Below are positions 1-12,335 of a stretch of DNA of 64,000 nt, piece by piece. A program made the translations under genes and the position numbers. Every line of letters starts with the position of its first letter. Positions within the stretch are counted from its first letter, which is position 1. The notes below the pieces were generated by a model that was not told the DNA's origin, ran no database searches, and saw only the letters and a program-made list of their open reading frames with translations. The DNA is taken from positions 186,001 to 250,000 of the forward strand of contig MBPM02000052.1 in NCBI GenBank assembly GCA_001695595.3, given 5' to 3'. Source of the DNA: Plasmopara viticola (taxonomy: Eukaryota; Oomycota; Peronosporomycetes; Peronosporales; Peronosporaceae).

Positions 1-60
1 GGCAGGCGGATAAGGCCGACTTTGAACTGTGTACCTTTGGGATCTTTGACTCTTCGTGAA
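1..60 (-). pseudogene. Degraded 3' fragment of an RxLR effector gene
   Basis: Positions 15-41, read with the plus strand, nearly match the segment of effector gene 4 around 47,945-47,975 that encodes the stretch shortly before the C-terminal LSLGGIY end (minus strand). The shared core is CCGACTTTGAACTGTG followed by a TTTGGG. Similarity weakens after about base 60, where the gene body should continue, so the copy seems truncated or heavily decayed. The 3' end lies outside the window. The match is short, so confidence is moderate. Confidence 0.5.
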
Positions 61-1440
61 GAGAAGTTGATCCTTTAAGCTATCGATTTAGCTTAAAAGG
101 TCATAGAAAATTAGCGCTTAGCCCATTCAACTGTTTTGATGAAGTACTAGCTGTGTCAATTTTGCCTTCAAAGTCACGTCTTTTTTTCTTAAAGGAAATA
201 TATTAATCGTCTTTCGACGTCGAAGCTTTGTTAAGTGCATCAGAAGAATACGAGTTGTGATGTTGCCGAACACGCTAAATTTTTGGCGTAATGCGAGTGG
301 CGTTTCCATCAGACCATTTTTCTCGGAAAATATTGTGTATACGCACCCATCTTTAATGACGCGGATTCACAATTGGGCAGAATACCAAAGCTTTCATGGG
401 CTTATACAGATTGTTGTAATCAATTCACATAGATCGGTCCGGTTTCGTGCTCAACGCATCCCTTCAAGAGTCTGGAAGTAATAAATTGTTAAGATGAACG
501 TGAATATTCGGCGCAACGTCCTGGTTCACTAAAGGTATATGTTTGCGTCAGTCAGCATTTAACTCTCGCCTTTTTTTAGAAAGATAAAACAAGCTTTCTT
601 GTGCATTTGGTAGACATGCAGATATAGCTATGGTTTAATATGGCGCGATAAAGCTGGTTTGCAAGCAATCAGTCATGACACTCTGTAAGCTCGATTGTAC
701 GTTAAGGACCACCGGGCAATAGGAGCCAACAACATCTATGAGTATAGAAGGTAAGACCCTCGACAATCTAACAATTACTAAAACACTCCTCGTTTAGTCA
801 AATCTATCGTGTCTGCGCACATTTTTTGCAAGCGCCACGTCAATGTAAATATTGCATGCCAATACTTTTGACAACTAAATATTTAAACATATATCCGACG
901 AGGACAAAAGATGCTAATAACAATAAAAAATCGTCAGACGCGTCGTCAAACCGCAATTTGATGAACCATTGTAGGAATCTATATCTACATAATGAGCGAT
1001 AAAGTTTGTCTATGAGCGTAACTTAAGCTTTTTTTATGCCTCTACCGGTGGTTAGGAAATATCAAAGTGCAATCCGTGAAAATTTGTCTACTATCGCTCC
1101 GCTGCCACACAAGATTGAGATCAGATCAAGACTATGGTATCGTTTGTGGAATTTAGGATTCAGAAGATGGACGCAATAGGTCAAGTAAGAAAAAGATGAT
1201 CAGATGAGCTAGTGATAATCGCATACCTCGTAGGAGAAAAAAAATAACACCTAGTACGAGGAAAGGGATAAAGACTCTGCTTCTGGATCTTCGTAGTTAG
1301 TAGACTGTATTTACAAACAAACAGCTATGAAATATAGTTGCGATTGCCCAAAGAAGCTATGAATGTACAATCGGAACAAAAGGTCATGCGCACTGCGCTC
1401 TAAAAGCTGTACAGACACCTGAGCTCCCATTGTATGAGTA
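61..1440. other. Intergenic, no gene supported
   Basis: Only short open frames with no recognisable composition or motifs occur on either strand. I see no clear repeat or structural signal. Confidence 0.5.
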
Positions 1441-1967
1441 TTGACGATTGAGGTTGATGAGAAATTCAAAGATTACGACCTTCTTGAGCTGATCAATTTG
1501 ATTAGTAGTGCAGATTTAAAATACGCAATTGACGGCTTATAGATTCGGAGTGTAAGTTCAAGAGAAGATGCAACAGCGATTCCAGCTAATGGAAGTTGAG
1601 CTACAGAACGGATCTCTACAACACTTGATATACAAGTCAGTGACCAAGATAGCAGGGTTGAAGGCATGCTAGGACGCAAGCTTGCCCATATCGTAAAGCC
1701 ATACTACAGATTCTCAAGAATAAAAGCGAGAGTGCTTAGTGAGCACCTGATTGACCAGAGATTATAAATCAATATCTAAATCTGCAGAAATCCAATGCGC
1801 CCATATAGCAGTTTTGAAGAAACATAAACCATATCAGAGTGACCACAAAAAAAGCTGAGCGTATCCTCGAATTAATAGAATACGAAAACGAACGCATACA
1901 AAGGTTTATCGCCTTGTGCACCGAAGAGTCTGATCGAACAGATTCAAATCAATTGCTTTTTTAATAC
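1441..1967 (+). pseudogene. Decayed coding remnant, unrecognised
   Basis: One plus-strand register reads as protein-like, charged and probably helical sequence, broken by a few stops: a part with DLLELINL, then a part with RLEGMLGRKL-like composition, and after a shift a part with KKAERILELIEYENERIQRF at about 1,850-1,960. The lysine/glutamate-rich end looks coiled-coil. I cannot name a family; a retroelement or host gene relic are both possible. Confidence 0.25.
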
Positions 1968-4900
1968 TAATCGCAATGACTTTTAATACCTACTTGAGCG
2001 ATTGCTCTCTTATCCATGATGGCAGTCCCTATGCGAAAGCAGATTCTAATATTAGCTCAAAATAAGATCAATTTCGATGGTGCAACAGCAGGGTAAAGGC
2101 CACAATTATGTATCCGCAAAGAAAAACGCTTCGCTAATAAGACGCTTCTTGCAACCCCATCATGAAATTGGTGCCGGCAACTTAGCTATATCCGCAAAAC
2201 GACTGGAAAGATATGCGGCGCTGTGTGACTTGGAAGTATCTCTTACCAGACAAAACTAACACCCTTTAAAGAAAAGGCAAGTCATCGCTCAAATAAGTAT
2301 GCCTCCCCAACGTAGCTGTCATAAGAGCAGAGTGCGAGTGAAATCGAACGCACGAATCAATGTCGGGAGCGCGCAGATCATTTTGCGCGCAAGATGCTAA
2401 AAATTTAAACGATCAGCTTATTTTACTTCGACATTCGGATACTATTACATGACGGTGGGGCTTGAAGAGAGAAACGCGCAATTTACGGCTTAGAGTTATC
2501 TTTTTTCGGATGAGGAGACACCACTATGAGCTGCTTTAGTTGTAGACAATATAGGCTTACCCTAATCTAATGATCCGAGTCGTAGATGCTACAATTTGTT
2601 TTATAAAAGCAATAGCAACTTTGATGTGTGTGGATCTGAGTCCGATCGTAATTCGTAAAGAGAATGTATGCCGCGGAGGTGGAGAAAAATCAAGCAATTT
2701 GTAAAGCCATATGAGATAGAAATCAGTCCACTGAGTCATACTTTAAAGACGGCATATGATCGGACGGATAACATTCCACTTGTACTCTCACTGCGTTTTA
2801 CACCAGAACAACCTCCTATCTTGCTGAAAACGTTCGACGTTTCAGCTATCAGGGCATCGTGTGTGCCGAGACAGCGCATAAATTTATAATATCGCTTGAT
2901 GCCTGATGGAATAATTCTTATTGTATATACAAACCTTTTAAGCACCCGAGTATTTTGTATGAAAGCGTTGAGAAAAAGCCAAGCTAGGACGCCCGCATGG
3001 CCGTAACTTAGGACAGACTGAGCTCTCTGAGCAATAAGTTGACGCGTATGTTTTTAAGGAGGCTTAAGTTGGCAACATAAAGAGTCTGATCAATAATACA
3101 AGCATTTTATGGAAACCATATTGTTGCGGCCACAAGCCTTCGAGGTCTTGACATATTTGTTTGTGTTAAGGTCATCACAACTTTGGATCAACTACAGGAA
3201 GGAATGCATATAAACTAAAGATCCTACACGGAAAAGGTAATTTAAGCCCAAAAAAAGTTTCAAACTAACGGCGAAAATGAGACTTGAAATGCCGTAATTT
3301 ACGTAAAAAGGGGAAAGACACACGTGTGCTAATTTCGAGGAAAATATGTGAGACCACTGAGCATACGTATGTTGGCGTGGACTTCATGGAACTCGCCGAA
3401 TTCTGGCAAGACCTAAGCAACGCAGTGATACAAGGTCATCATCCAGCTGTTCGGGCAATGACCGCTGCACAAAGAGTATTTCAAATGGAAATCTTGGGAC
3501 AGTAATCACGCCTGATCAATTGAAATCTTGCTGCGTGTGATTCACTTGTGAAGAATGCTAGTTGTTCACGGTGAAATTTGACTAAGGAGCAAGGAAGCGC
3601 TTGCCAATCGTTAATGTCAATGGCTGCACGATGCGTTTTCACCTAAATATGTTGCTGTCTGAAGTTCAAGTACTAAGGCGGCATGTGTTGCTGTTGCATT
3701 TCTTATATAAACTTATTCAGAGTGGTCTATGAAAGGTTTGTTTGGCGTGTCAATATACTTCTCCCCTCATTTTTAAGATTCATGGCAGCGAGGATGACAT
3801 TCAAACAAATGTGTTGCCGTTCTACGTTCATCTTGTATCCATCATTAATACATCTCTGCAAAAAAACTGATTTCTTTGTTGCTTTTTTTGTGATTCGAGA
3901 CGATAGCACTATAAAATCCTAGCAAGCTTAACTTAAGTTGGGGTAGTTGGAGCCGTATATAAAAGTCTTCGAGCGTACCCTCGCCTGCCTAGACTCATAT
4001 GTTCCTTGTGTTCCTCTTATCGACGAGAAATGATTAATCACAAAAAAATAGTTGATGCCGGCCCAATGTGACCATTAACGTCATAAAAGCAACAACAGCT
4101 TCTTCAACCACAATAAAAATTCCGAATGCTTTAAGAATATGGATCTCGACAGCTAATTGCTTAGCGGACATCGAATGGCACCATAAGAGCAAATAAAGAC
4201 GAATTAACACTATTTGTTTGTAGAAATTAAGCCTTGATGCGATAAGAAACGCTATATATGGCTCTTTCAAAGCTTACAAAGATTTTCTGGGCTGAAAGCT
4301 GGAATCAACCAAAATTGCTGATATCGACTTTGCTGACAGTGCCAGCAGAAATTGCAGTTTCGTGTTCTTTTTTTTGAGTAGTACTTGAAAAGCCATTCGT
4401 TGTTGCACGGGTATCACAGGTACCGTCTCCATTGCCGGATGGAAACCGTCGCTATTTTAAAATTGAACGTTCTTGGTATTCCCGTAGAACCATTGTGCTA
4501 GCCACTGACCAGGTTCTAAGATTTGCACGGGCCTCCAGCTGTAGAATTCAAGGAAGCCAGAAATGCGATGCCATTATTTTCATGGAGCTTGATGCTACTT
4601 TTCGGGCGATTGTTGTGGTTTGTCGGGCATGGACTTGTTGGCTGTCCGTGATTTTAAGTATTTCTTAGCTCATCTAAGTGCACCTCGTACTCTTGTGCCT
4701 CACTCTAATTACGACATTGAGCTTAAGCTCATCACACACTGAAGAATGGGTGCGGTACGCAGCGAGTACATTGTCGCTCGCGGGCACGCAAAATTGGGCG
4801 CACGGACTTACGAATGCATGGCCCAAGCAAGAGTGGTGTATGAAAGATTTATCCATTGGAAACCCGACTCGTAGCATTCTTGTGGGCAGACATAGAACTT

Positions 4901-5894
4901 GTTGGGTAAAGCACTCCTTTCTTCTCTTCCTGCACTTAAGGCTGGCCTGTTACATGATCTGGATCTTGTTTACGTTGAGCAGAATGTGACCGACGCCCGG
5001 TGTGAGATTGCTTCATAAAAGACTTATCCATTCGACGGTGCAGCGTGCTTAAGCTACGTGACTACCATGTGGTTTTGAGCACTGTGAGCTTGGCTCGTCT
5101 TTCTAGATTTCTGTTTCAAAGCCCGAAGCCGCACTTAGTGACGACGTAAATTTCTTGAAGTTCTTGATATATAATAAGTTCTGCGACTCATCTAGTCTAT
5201 CGAATAAACCTCTGACAAGCGTCTCTTCTTAACGTTATGGTCGAACAGACAAATAAAATTGCAATAGAAGTTTTAACTTGATTCACTGCAGAAAAATTTG
5301 AGTAAAGCAAGATTGAAAATCATAATATTGTATTGTGAAGCACATGTCATTTAATATTTCCATAAAAAAAGAGACTGCTTAGTATTTTAGGGCGTACTTG
5401 TTTGGTTCAAGCACCAATGCTAATAGGAATTACAATGGTATACAGTAATTGTGGGACATTGATCCGGCCAGCGAATTTTCATTGGCCTACCTCTGGCGTA
5501 TCCGTTTTAAGTGTAAACGGTCATTTGAAGACAGCAACACACGCAGTCCCGTTGAAAGTCTACAAATCATTGTCTACAAATATATAATCGCACACGAAAT
5601 TGTTGATCATCATAAAAAAAGGCTCAAGTCGGGTTGAGATTAATTATAAGCGAGTACACACTCCGTAGTGATACGTATTAGGTTTATTGCTATAAGCATG
5701 TCATTCATACAAAAGCCTATACTACCATACCGAATGAGCGTCACATATTGAAGAAACATAATTATGGAAAAGTTCAAAAACGTCATCTAACAGAAGAGAG
5801 AAGTCATTGTTCTCATGAGTGCTGTTTCAACCAATGAGTTCAAATGTTGCTAGCGATATATCGTTCAATCAAGCGTAAGAGGGAATTTCCTATT
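1968..5894. other. Intergenic, decayed sequence without a supported gene
   Basis: The longest open frame here (4,678-4,989, plus, 103 codons) starts with a hydrophobic run but has no recognisable domain. A neighbouring register (about 4,700-4,900) also looks protein-like but broken, which fits an old pseudogene better than a gene. Nothing else stands out. Confidence 0.4.
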
Positions 5895-5980
5895 TTAGTG
5901 GAGGCAAAGGGTGGCTTTTCTGCTGTGCATGTCAGCCAGAAAGAAAAGAGCTTTCGGCACGCTCTTTATTCTTATCTCTA
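5895..5980. repeat. Diverged copy of the flank found 3' of effector genes 3 and 4
   Basis: The stretch with AGAAAAGAGCTT and CGCTCT at about 5,935-5,972 resembles the sequence just 3' of effector genes 3 (about 36,310-36,345) and 4 (about 47,725-47,755), including the preceding TGGCTTT...TGCT...AGCC pattern. In those loci a minus-strand effector stop codon follows about 65-110 bp to the right. No effector-like protein is seen at the equivalent place here, so the flank may mark a lost gene or be an independent repeat. Confidence 0.35.
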
Positions 5981-6022
5981 AACGATGTTTATTCCCGATC
6001 TCTTTACAATGATCAAACTCAC

Positions 6023-6475
6023 TTACACTGACTGAAAGGTCATACATATATTCGAACTAAAGCTACATAAATCACACAATGCTAGTTTTTTTGAGTCGTA
6101 CGTCATGCCACTAGATCCACATATCGCAGATTTTCTAAACGGCGCAGATGCTGTTGGGCTTGGCGAGTGCTCCCAATATTCAACCTGTTTAGACTGCATT
6201 GCAAACGCGAACTGTGGATTTTGTTGGAAAGGACAGATATCTGTATCATCAGCATTGACTATAAATATTTGTCTTTCCTGAACACATTGTCGTAAAAAGC
6301 TTAAGAGAGCATCGACTTTGCTGTCTTTCAGTGGAAAAAGATGCCAACGACTTTGAAGAGGGCATCTTGAGTGCTGATACGAGGCAAAAAAACTGCTTGT
6401 ACCACGTTGACTATTAAGTGCGATGTAATAGTCGCCTGAAGCCATTGACTTTGTCAAAAGTGGCATCCAAGGCAT
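6023..6475 (-). CDS. Unrecognised 150-codon open frame
   Basis: This is one of the longer isolated open frames in the gene-poor left part. The product is rich in serine and cysteine, has no clear signal peptide, and shows no motif that I recognise. It sits right of a sequence resembling the 3' flank of effector genes 3 and 4, but it shares nothing visible with the effector proteins. It may be a chance open frame; expression data would be needed to keep it. Confidence 0.15.
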   Translation of the reverse strand: MPWMPLLTKSMASGDYYIALNSQRGTSSFFASYQHSRCPLQSRWHLFPLKDSKVDALLSFLRQCVQERQIFIVNADDTDICPFQQNPQFAFAMQSKQVEYWEHSPSPTASAPFRKSAICGSSGMTYDSKKLALCDLCSFSSNICMTFQSV

Positions 6476-7009
6476 CTAGCTCCGTATCTCTGCTTAGACA
6501 CATCTAAAATTTGTCGTTCGCTGCAATCTACTATGTTATTAAGGAAAGAGTAGTTTACATCTATTATGGGCTTGGTTATTAATGTTGAGACTATTGCTTA
6601 CGTGATCAAGCTCAGGCACACAATTAGAGCGGCAAGATCGGCCTCAAGAGCCAAGTCGGTAGCGCTTTTTTATACTTTATAGAGTAGCAGTAGTAAGACC
6701 TTCTCCCTTTTTTTGTGTTTGCGCTGTATATACGCTTTTTGCCTTTGTTGGGACCAACTTTCTGCTGAGTTAAAAAAATTGTAGGCTTACAAGTTTAGTA
6801 AACTATGTGGGCTGCGTCTTGTCCACTCTGAGCAAATGTTGACTGTGGCTCGCGGCAAGACTGTGTTCCATGAGCGAACGAGTGATTATCCGACTCCTGC
6901 GCTGGTTTACTGAGTAGTGCTCGGATGCTATGAGCTGAATTCTGGCTCGAGAATACACTGATATTCTGTACGAGACTCATACAGCATGTTAGGTATGGAT
7001 GGCGATGGA
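6476..7009. other. Intergenic, no gene supported
   Basis: AT-rich sequence with only short open frames. Part of 6,800-6,960 may belong to the repeat that continues at 7,010. Confidence 0.4.
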
Positions 7010-7130
7010 AAAGATTGGTCTGAAGTCACAGCTGTAAAATGAGCTCTTCGGTTGCGATGCGAGCTTTTGAGAATTGACCTAACTCACAACGGCGATGTCT
7101 GATTGACAGAAAGCTCCGCAGATAATTGTA
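7010..7130. repeat. Dispersed repeat family F, copy 1
   Basis: A block ending in ACTCACAACGGCGATGTCTGA then GACAGAAA recurs, diverged, at 17,310-17,415 and 39,310-39,445 in the same orientation. The length and three-copy dispersion suggest an old transposable element, perhaps an LTR part. No coding content was recognised. Confidence 0.5.
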
Positions 7131-7434
7131 ATTCTTTTGTTGTTTAAAAGCTTGAAACCTTCTTGTGAACATCATAACGAGATTGGAAGAGGCTAATGCG
7201 TGCACCGTTAACTAGCTAAAAAAATTTTTTGCAAACAATGACGCAGCGATTGGACATTTAGAGCCAAAGCTGGTTTGCAAGTGCCGAGTAGCGAATAGAT
7301 CAGCTGAAGTAGTGAGCAACATCAGCAGGGCCTTAGTAGCCGACACAGCCGCGTTCGAGGGTGCTGCGTGTGATGTTGTCAAAGTAGGCAAGTAGGTGAA
7401 GCTGGAACAATATCAAAAATTTGTCTTGTCAATT

Positions 7435-8345
7435 CTGACGAACCCATCTTCATCACAATGGTGCTTCTACTCAAACATTAAGATAGCGCCTAACATATTC
7501 GTACTATTTACAAGAACAATATAAAGCCGGTAGTAAAGAAGAAAGCGCAGAATCGCAAATGATGCTGCTTAACGAAGCAAGATCAGTAATATGGCGGTAA
7601 GATGGAAAGAGCTTTGTCGACAAGAAAGATGACTATAATCGCCTTCGAGCCTAATTTTATTCATTTGCGGATCCAAGTGCTCTGTAAGACGCGATACGAA
7701 TCACAATCCGGACCGAGTGTGTATGCGGAAAAAATTCTGCTCACTACCGCTTCTCTGTCATGGCAAGCGTAGCGACGATGTCGAAAGCGCTTCAGATTAA
7801 GCTCAAGACGAGCATACTCGAACTAAATCTAAAGGAAAAAAAAACGATTATTTGATCAAATATTATTTAGAAACAAAGTAGATCAGGCAGAGCTTAGTAT
7901 GATCTAGACTAAAAATCGAAGATGTAGACAGTGCAATACAAGACCATCAAAGCATCAAAAGACATCGTGAAATTGCTACTGATGGATTAAGAAGACTTGT
8001 AGCATCAAATTCTTTGTATTTTTCCCTCTAGAAACCTTGATTGGGATCTGCTCGCCTAGCGCACTCGCTTTCTCAAAATTCAAGCCCGGCAAAACTCAAA
8101 TGGTACTAATTACTCGTTGAATCATTAATTCTTGTCGCCCTCGATCGCACGACAAAAACGCGATTGGTTCATTTTGCTTTTAAGGCAGAAATCTTGTAGC
8201 CAATCGACTCCGACACCTGAGTATGCTTCGATCCGACTCTTTGCAGAGTATCGATTGACCATTCTCAAAATAGCATTATGCAGCTGCAATCTCTGTGTCG
8301 AAATTAAACACACCAAGGTCATTTATCATATGCGGGAAAATTCTT
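7435..8345. repeat. Dispersed repeat families A and E, left copies
   Basis: The part at 7,445-7,640 (CTTCATCACAATGGT, then GAAGCAAGATCAGTAAT) recurs at about 41,045-41,230. The part at 8,265-8,315 (GCATTATGCAGCTGCAATCTC) recurs at about 43,345-43,385. The part at 7,895-7,985 (AGTATGATCTAGACTAA) recurs at about 25,310-25,410. The order suggests remnants of one or two long retroelements broken by many stops and indels. I could not assign a superfamily. Confidence 0.5.
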
Positions 8346-9565
8346 TCGACTTTGCTACACCGAATGCTTAAGTAAATGACCTGAGAAGTAGCACTTGCTC
8401 AATTAATATTCAAGCGCAAATTTTTAAAGTCGCTCTTCAAACAAGGCAATAGTAGTCAAGAAATACTGATTGTTTTATATTGACGTCCTCAAGGTGCAGA
8501 GTAACAAACGACGACGTGAGTCCATCGTGTGAATTAAAAAAATCAAAAAACCATCAAAAGGGTATTATGATTGTCAGGTATATTCGATAATTTGCTTAGT
8601 AGCTCTGTATTGCTTTTTTGACTAGATCAGACTTATAAAGATCAGCTTGTCGTGGCAATTATCAGGCGATAGCTTAATTTCAATTTGTCTCGTACTTCTA
8701 GAAGGCATTTCCGTGCAATCCACCAGATTTTAATACGGACAAGTTTGTTTTCAGTAGCATATCTTTGTGGTGGGCACTTTGTTCCGATCGTCAGCAAATG
8801 TCGCAACAATCACCAACATTGCAATCGTTATGAAATTCTGACTTCAAAGTGATCGGATCGTACTCTTTGCAATGCAGTTCAGAATCTTTTATGGTGGGCG
8901 AGCTTGTTGAGTATAAGCCTTAAGACGTTTATACTGGGCATCGTAGAATATAATGTAAGAAATGATTTTATTGGTTGGAACGATCGTTTAGGGGTCGATA
9001 GGATGTTAAGCCAAGAGAAGATGCTAGACCTGGTCCTGATAAAGTTTATAAAGTTGACAGGTATTTTGTAAAAGTGGATTGAAAAAATGCCGTGCATTGG
9101 ACAAAAAAAGTAAGCTCTAAAAACAACTTTGATTCACAGTGAGCATGTACGTACTCAATCAAAAATATTGCATATTTGGTCATTTTTGCAAAGACATCCA
9201 TTTATTCAGTGTTGCACAAGTTTAGCGGCTAATTTTACGATGCCACTGGATCTAATTGGTACCGAAAGGCCCTGACAGACAAACAAGCTGCATATATTTA
9301 GGTTAGTGATCGTACAATGGTATACTGCATGGACTTACTTATACTTAAGCCCCTTCAAGTTCGCGTTCCTCACCTTTGAAAGTTTGCTACAGTTGGAATG
9401 CGCAAACATCCAGGCATAATTAAATATCTGCCGATCCCGTACTGTCGCAAAGGAGCACTCGGATCCTTACGACTCTATACATAATGTCAAAAAAACCACT
9501 TCGACTCTGTTTATTCTCGGCATTTTCCTGGCCTTGAGGGCGCGGCTCCTTTCTGCAACACTTTT
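8346..9565. other. Intergenic, no gene supported
   Basis: Only short open frames without motifs; nothing recognised. Confidence 0.4.
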
Positions 9566-9890
9566 CAGCATAGGCTTTCATTTTGTCAGCCTAATTAGGA
9601 ATGCGAATCGATGTGCTTCTGTTTGCCGCATCTGTAGCAGTTAAAGCTATATTCCTTGGCAGTATTCTATTGCTTCAAAATTAAAACCGAAGCAAAATTC
9701 TGTAGGCATCACCTCAAATTGCTCCTAAACCTACTAGATTCCATGACAAAGCACACCATATGCTTTTGTCTGCTGCTTTTTTTTCCAGTAAATCGAATCG
9801 ATTGTTACTGCTTATACTTCGCAAGCGGCGTACGAGGCAACCTTTTCTCTAGATCTTATATGAAAATTGCCACCTTGACTTTTTGAGGAG
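9566..9890. repeat. Dispersed repeat family H, copy 1
   Basis: A block of roughly 310 bp is collinear with 44,205-44,545: shared landmarks are GCTTTCATTTT, GTTTGCCGCAT, CATGACAAAGC and GCTTATACTTCG. The copies differ by many substitutions and small indels, so the insertion or duplication is old. No protein family could be assigned. Confidence 0.55.
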
Positions 9891-11435
9891 AGACGCCCTA
9901 GACAATTGAAGCAATGCATTACTTTTCGCTTAATTTCGTTGTGTGGCACAAGTCAAGTGATGAGTTGAACATGGCCAAAAAGGTCGTACTTTTCACGGAG
10001 GAGCTTATGCTTATTCGAATATTTCTCAATATTTGCGTATTATTGAAAATGACTACAGTAGAAAATATTTGTTGGACCTTCACCTCTCACGTATTAATCT
10101 AAAACAAAGCCTCACATCTTCAACTGAAACACTTTTTTTAAAGTCAAACAGATGGCGATATGTGACATGTACCAGATCTAAGTATAGAGCCAACTTTAAT
10201 GATTTTACCTCGCTCTTTGTTTTTACTTGCAAAGCGTCAGCAGCCCGGTAGCACTTGCGGTTGATCAATATTCGGGCTTGTGAGGATAGATCTATGCGCT
10301 GATTCCCAGACAAGCTAAAAAAGCTTTCATTCTTTTTTGTTCCCGAAGGAATTCAACTTTAATTTGTGATTGCACAAGAGCGGGACGCAAGATAAGCGCG
10401 CTTCAAGTCTTCCATCTATAAGTGCGCTCTGAAGAAGCATCTTCAGCTAAAGATAATGCAGACATTTTAATTGGTGATGCCAAAACTTGAAGCCGGTGTC
10501 CTGCTCAAGCCAAAGACGGCCAAGGCAATAAAAAAGACCTTTAAACGGAGAAACAAGGATTTTCTTCTGCTTGGTTTTGATTGTAAAGAAGCGGCCATTA
10601 AATCGGACTTGGTGCGAGCGCCAAAACGAGCACCCGAATACGCACAATTTCCTATTCTATAGCTATTTGATGCTGAAAAGTCAGATGACACAAGTCTTTT
10701 TGCCGATCAACTGCTCATACTGTGGGCGATTGCACTTCTTCGTAGCCTTTATGACATGAAAATTTTGACTTGAGTTTAAGAACTCTCCTAGCAGAGGAAG
10801 CTACCTCAAAGTTGCTCGACTTGTTTTGGAAAGGAATTAAAACCAGTATGGCATAGCGAAATCGCCTTCCAGTCGATACGGATAGAGGCAGGCTCACATA
10901 TCCAGGGATATTTGGATGGTCCGGACCTATATATGAGCGCGTTGCTGATGATGACTACGTAAACCTTCGAGCTACTTGATCAGCCCAAAGGCATTTCGTC
11001 AATGTTTTGACTGTAGTAAGACTCGACATTTGAAGTTGGAAGGTTTTCTGCATCAAAGATCAGGTAGCCAAAATCACACGACCAGCAAGTGGTCTATTAC
11101 GCCGCAAGAAAGTGTTAGCTCTCACAAAGAGCGGACGTCCCACTGAAATGATTTTCTTTGTCGAGTCAGAGGGAGTTGTTAAAGGTCGACAGGACTTATC
11201 TCTGTGCTCAATAACACATATCATGCTTACATGTCTAGCTGGCTGATCCTTAAAAAAAAGCAGTGAAGAGTTTCAGACGGCTTTATTGATTTCAGAGCGT
11301 CGTGCAGTTATGATCGACAATCCACTGCCGAAATGATCTAACCATATGCTTAAGCTCAACAAGTCAGCAGTAAGACACGGTCGGTGTTTGCTTGCGATAA
11401 AGACGATCAAATGTACCCAGAACTTATAGGGTTTA
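9891..11435. other. Intergenic, probable decayed retroelement
   Basis: Several overlapping short frames (for example 10,471-10,662 plus, lysine-rich) look protein-like without a clear family. I see no intact gene. Confidence 0.35.
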
Positions 11436-12335
11436 GCTCATCGACTTTAATAGAGTAAAATCTGTTTTGGCTTGGCAAGAGAGAACTTCATACTAGGTAT
11501 GCCGTGAATGCATCACAACGAAAATTCATTCGCTAAAAAGACTTATATCTATGATGCCAATTTTTTACTATAAATTATCTTAAGTGCAGAGTTTTCCAAT
11601 TTCGGCGAGGAAGGTGCGGTGAGTCGGTCAATGTGCTAGACATTGAAACTTTTGTGTCTAGCACATTGACCGACTCACCGCACCTTTAAGAACTGAACAC
11701 AAAATGTGTCAAGAATAGATTCCTAAACGGTCGGTTGCACAAAAAGCAATAAGCGGCGTCCTTCGCACTCATAACTTTAGGCATGATACGCGGTTCATAA
11801 TTGCCTTTGATCCAAGGCAGCGTGCATAATACTAACCTTGTGTACAAGCCCTAGTCTTAAAGCCTACCATACTTAGCAGCAAACAATTCCCAAGACGAGC
11901 ATTTTGTAGTAGACAACGTGCCACTTTTTGTGCTTTGACGGGATCTACCCCTTGATGATGAGCTCATGTGCGCTACTCACGAGATGCAGAAAGTGCTGCT
12001 CTCAATAGGTATCTCTCTCTGTATTTCTCCACTTGTTGTGGTAGGGCTTTGTATTACAATCTTGGTCACAAAGCTAACCACACTAAAACGGCATACGGCA
12101 AATGCTGTCACCTAAGAGTTTGTCTCAGTGGTTTACGTTCCACGTCATGCGCAGTGATAACACCACTTTCGTCTACGCAACCCACTGAGAAAAGCTCGCA
12201 GTGGAGAGACGTACTTTAGGTCAACAGAATCTTTTCTGCTAAGCGGAGCCCTAACAAGCACAGATTTTAGCTCGATGTCAACGAAGACGTCGGTGCGTCA
12301 GTGCACTATCGTATCGACATAAATTTGACAAGATG
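11436..12335. repeat. Dispersed repeat family B, copy 1
   Basis: Collinear, diverged similarity with 34,510-35,140 in the same orientation: TTTTGGCTTGGCAAG and CATACTAGGTATG near 11,465-11,502, GTCGGTCAATGTGCT near 11,624, AAGCGGCGTCCTTCGCAC near 11,750, and AGTGCACTATCGTATCGACA near 12,300. This is a transposable element relic. The copy here carries a perfect fold-back that its partner lacks. Confidence 0.6.
11611..11686. repeat. Perfect 32-bp inverted repeat (hairpin)
   Basis: Positions 11,611-11,642 and 11,655-11,686 are exact reverse complements around a 12-base spacer. The related repeat at 34,668-34,689 has only the left arm. The perfection of the arms in otherwise decayed sequence points to a recent origin. 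Confidence 0.95.
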
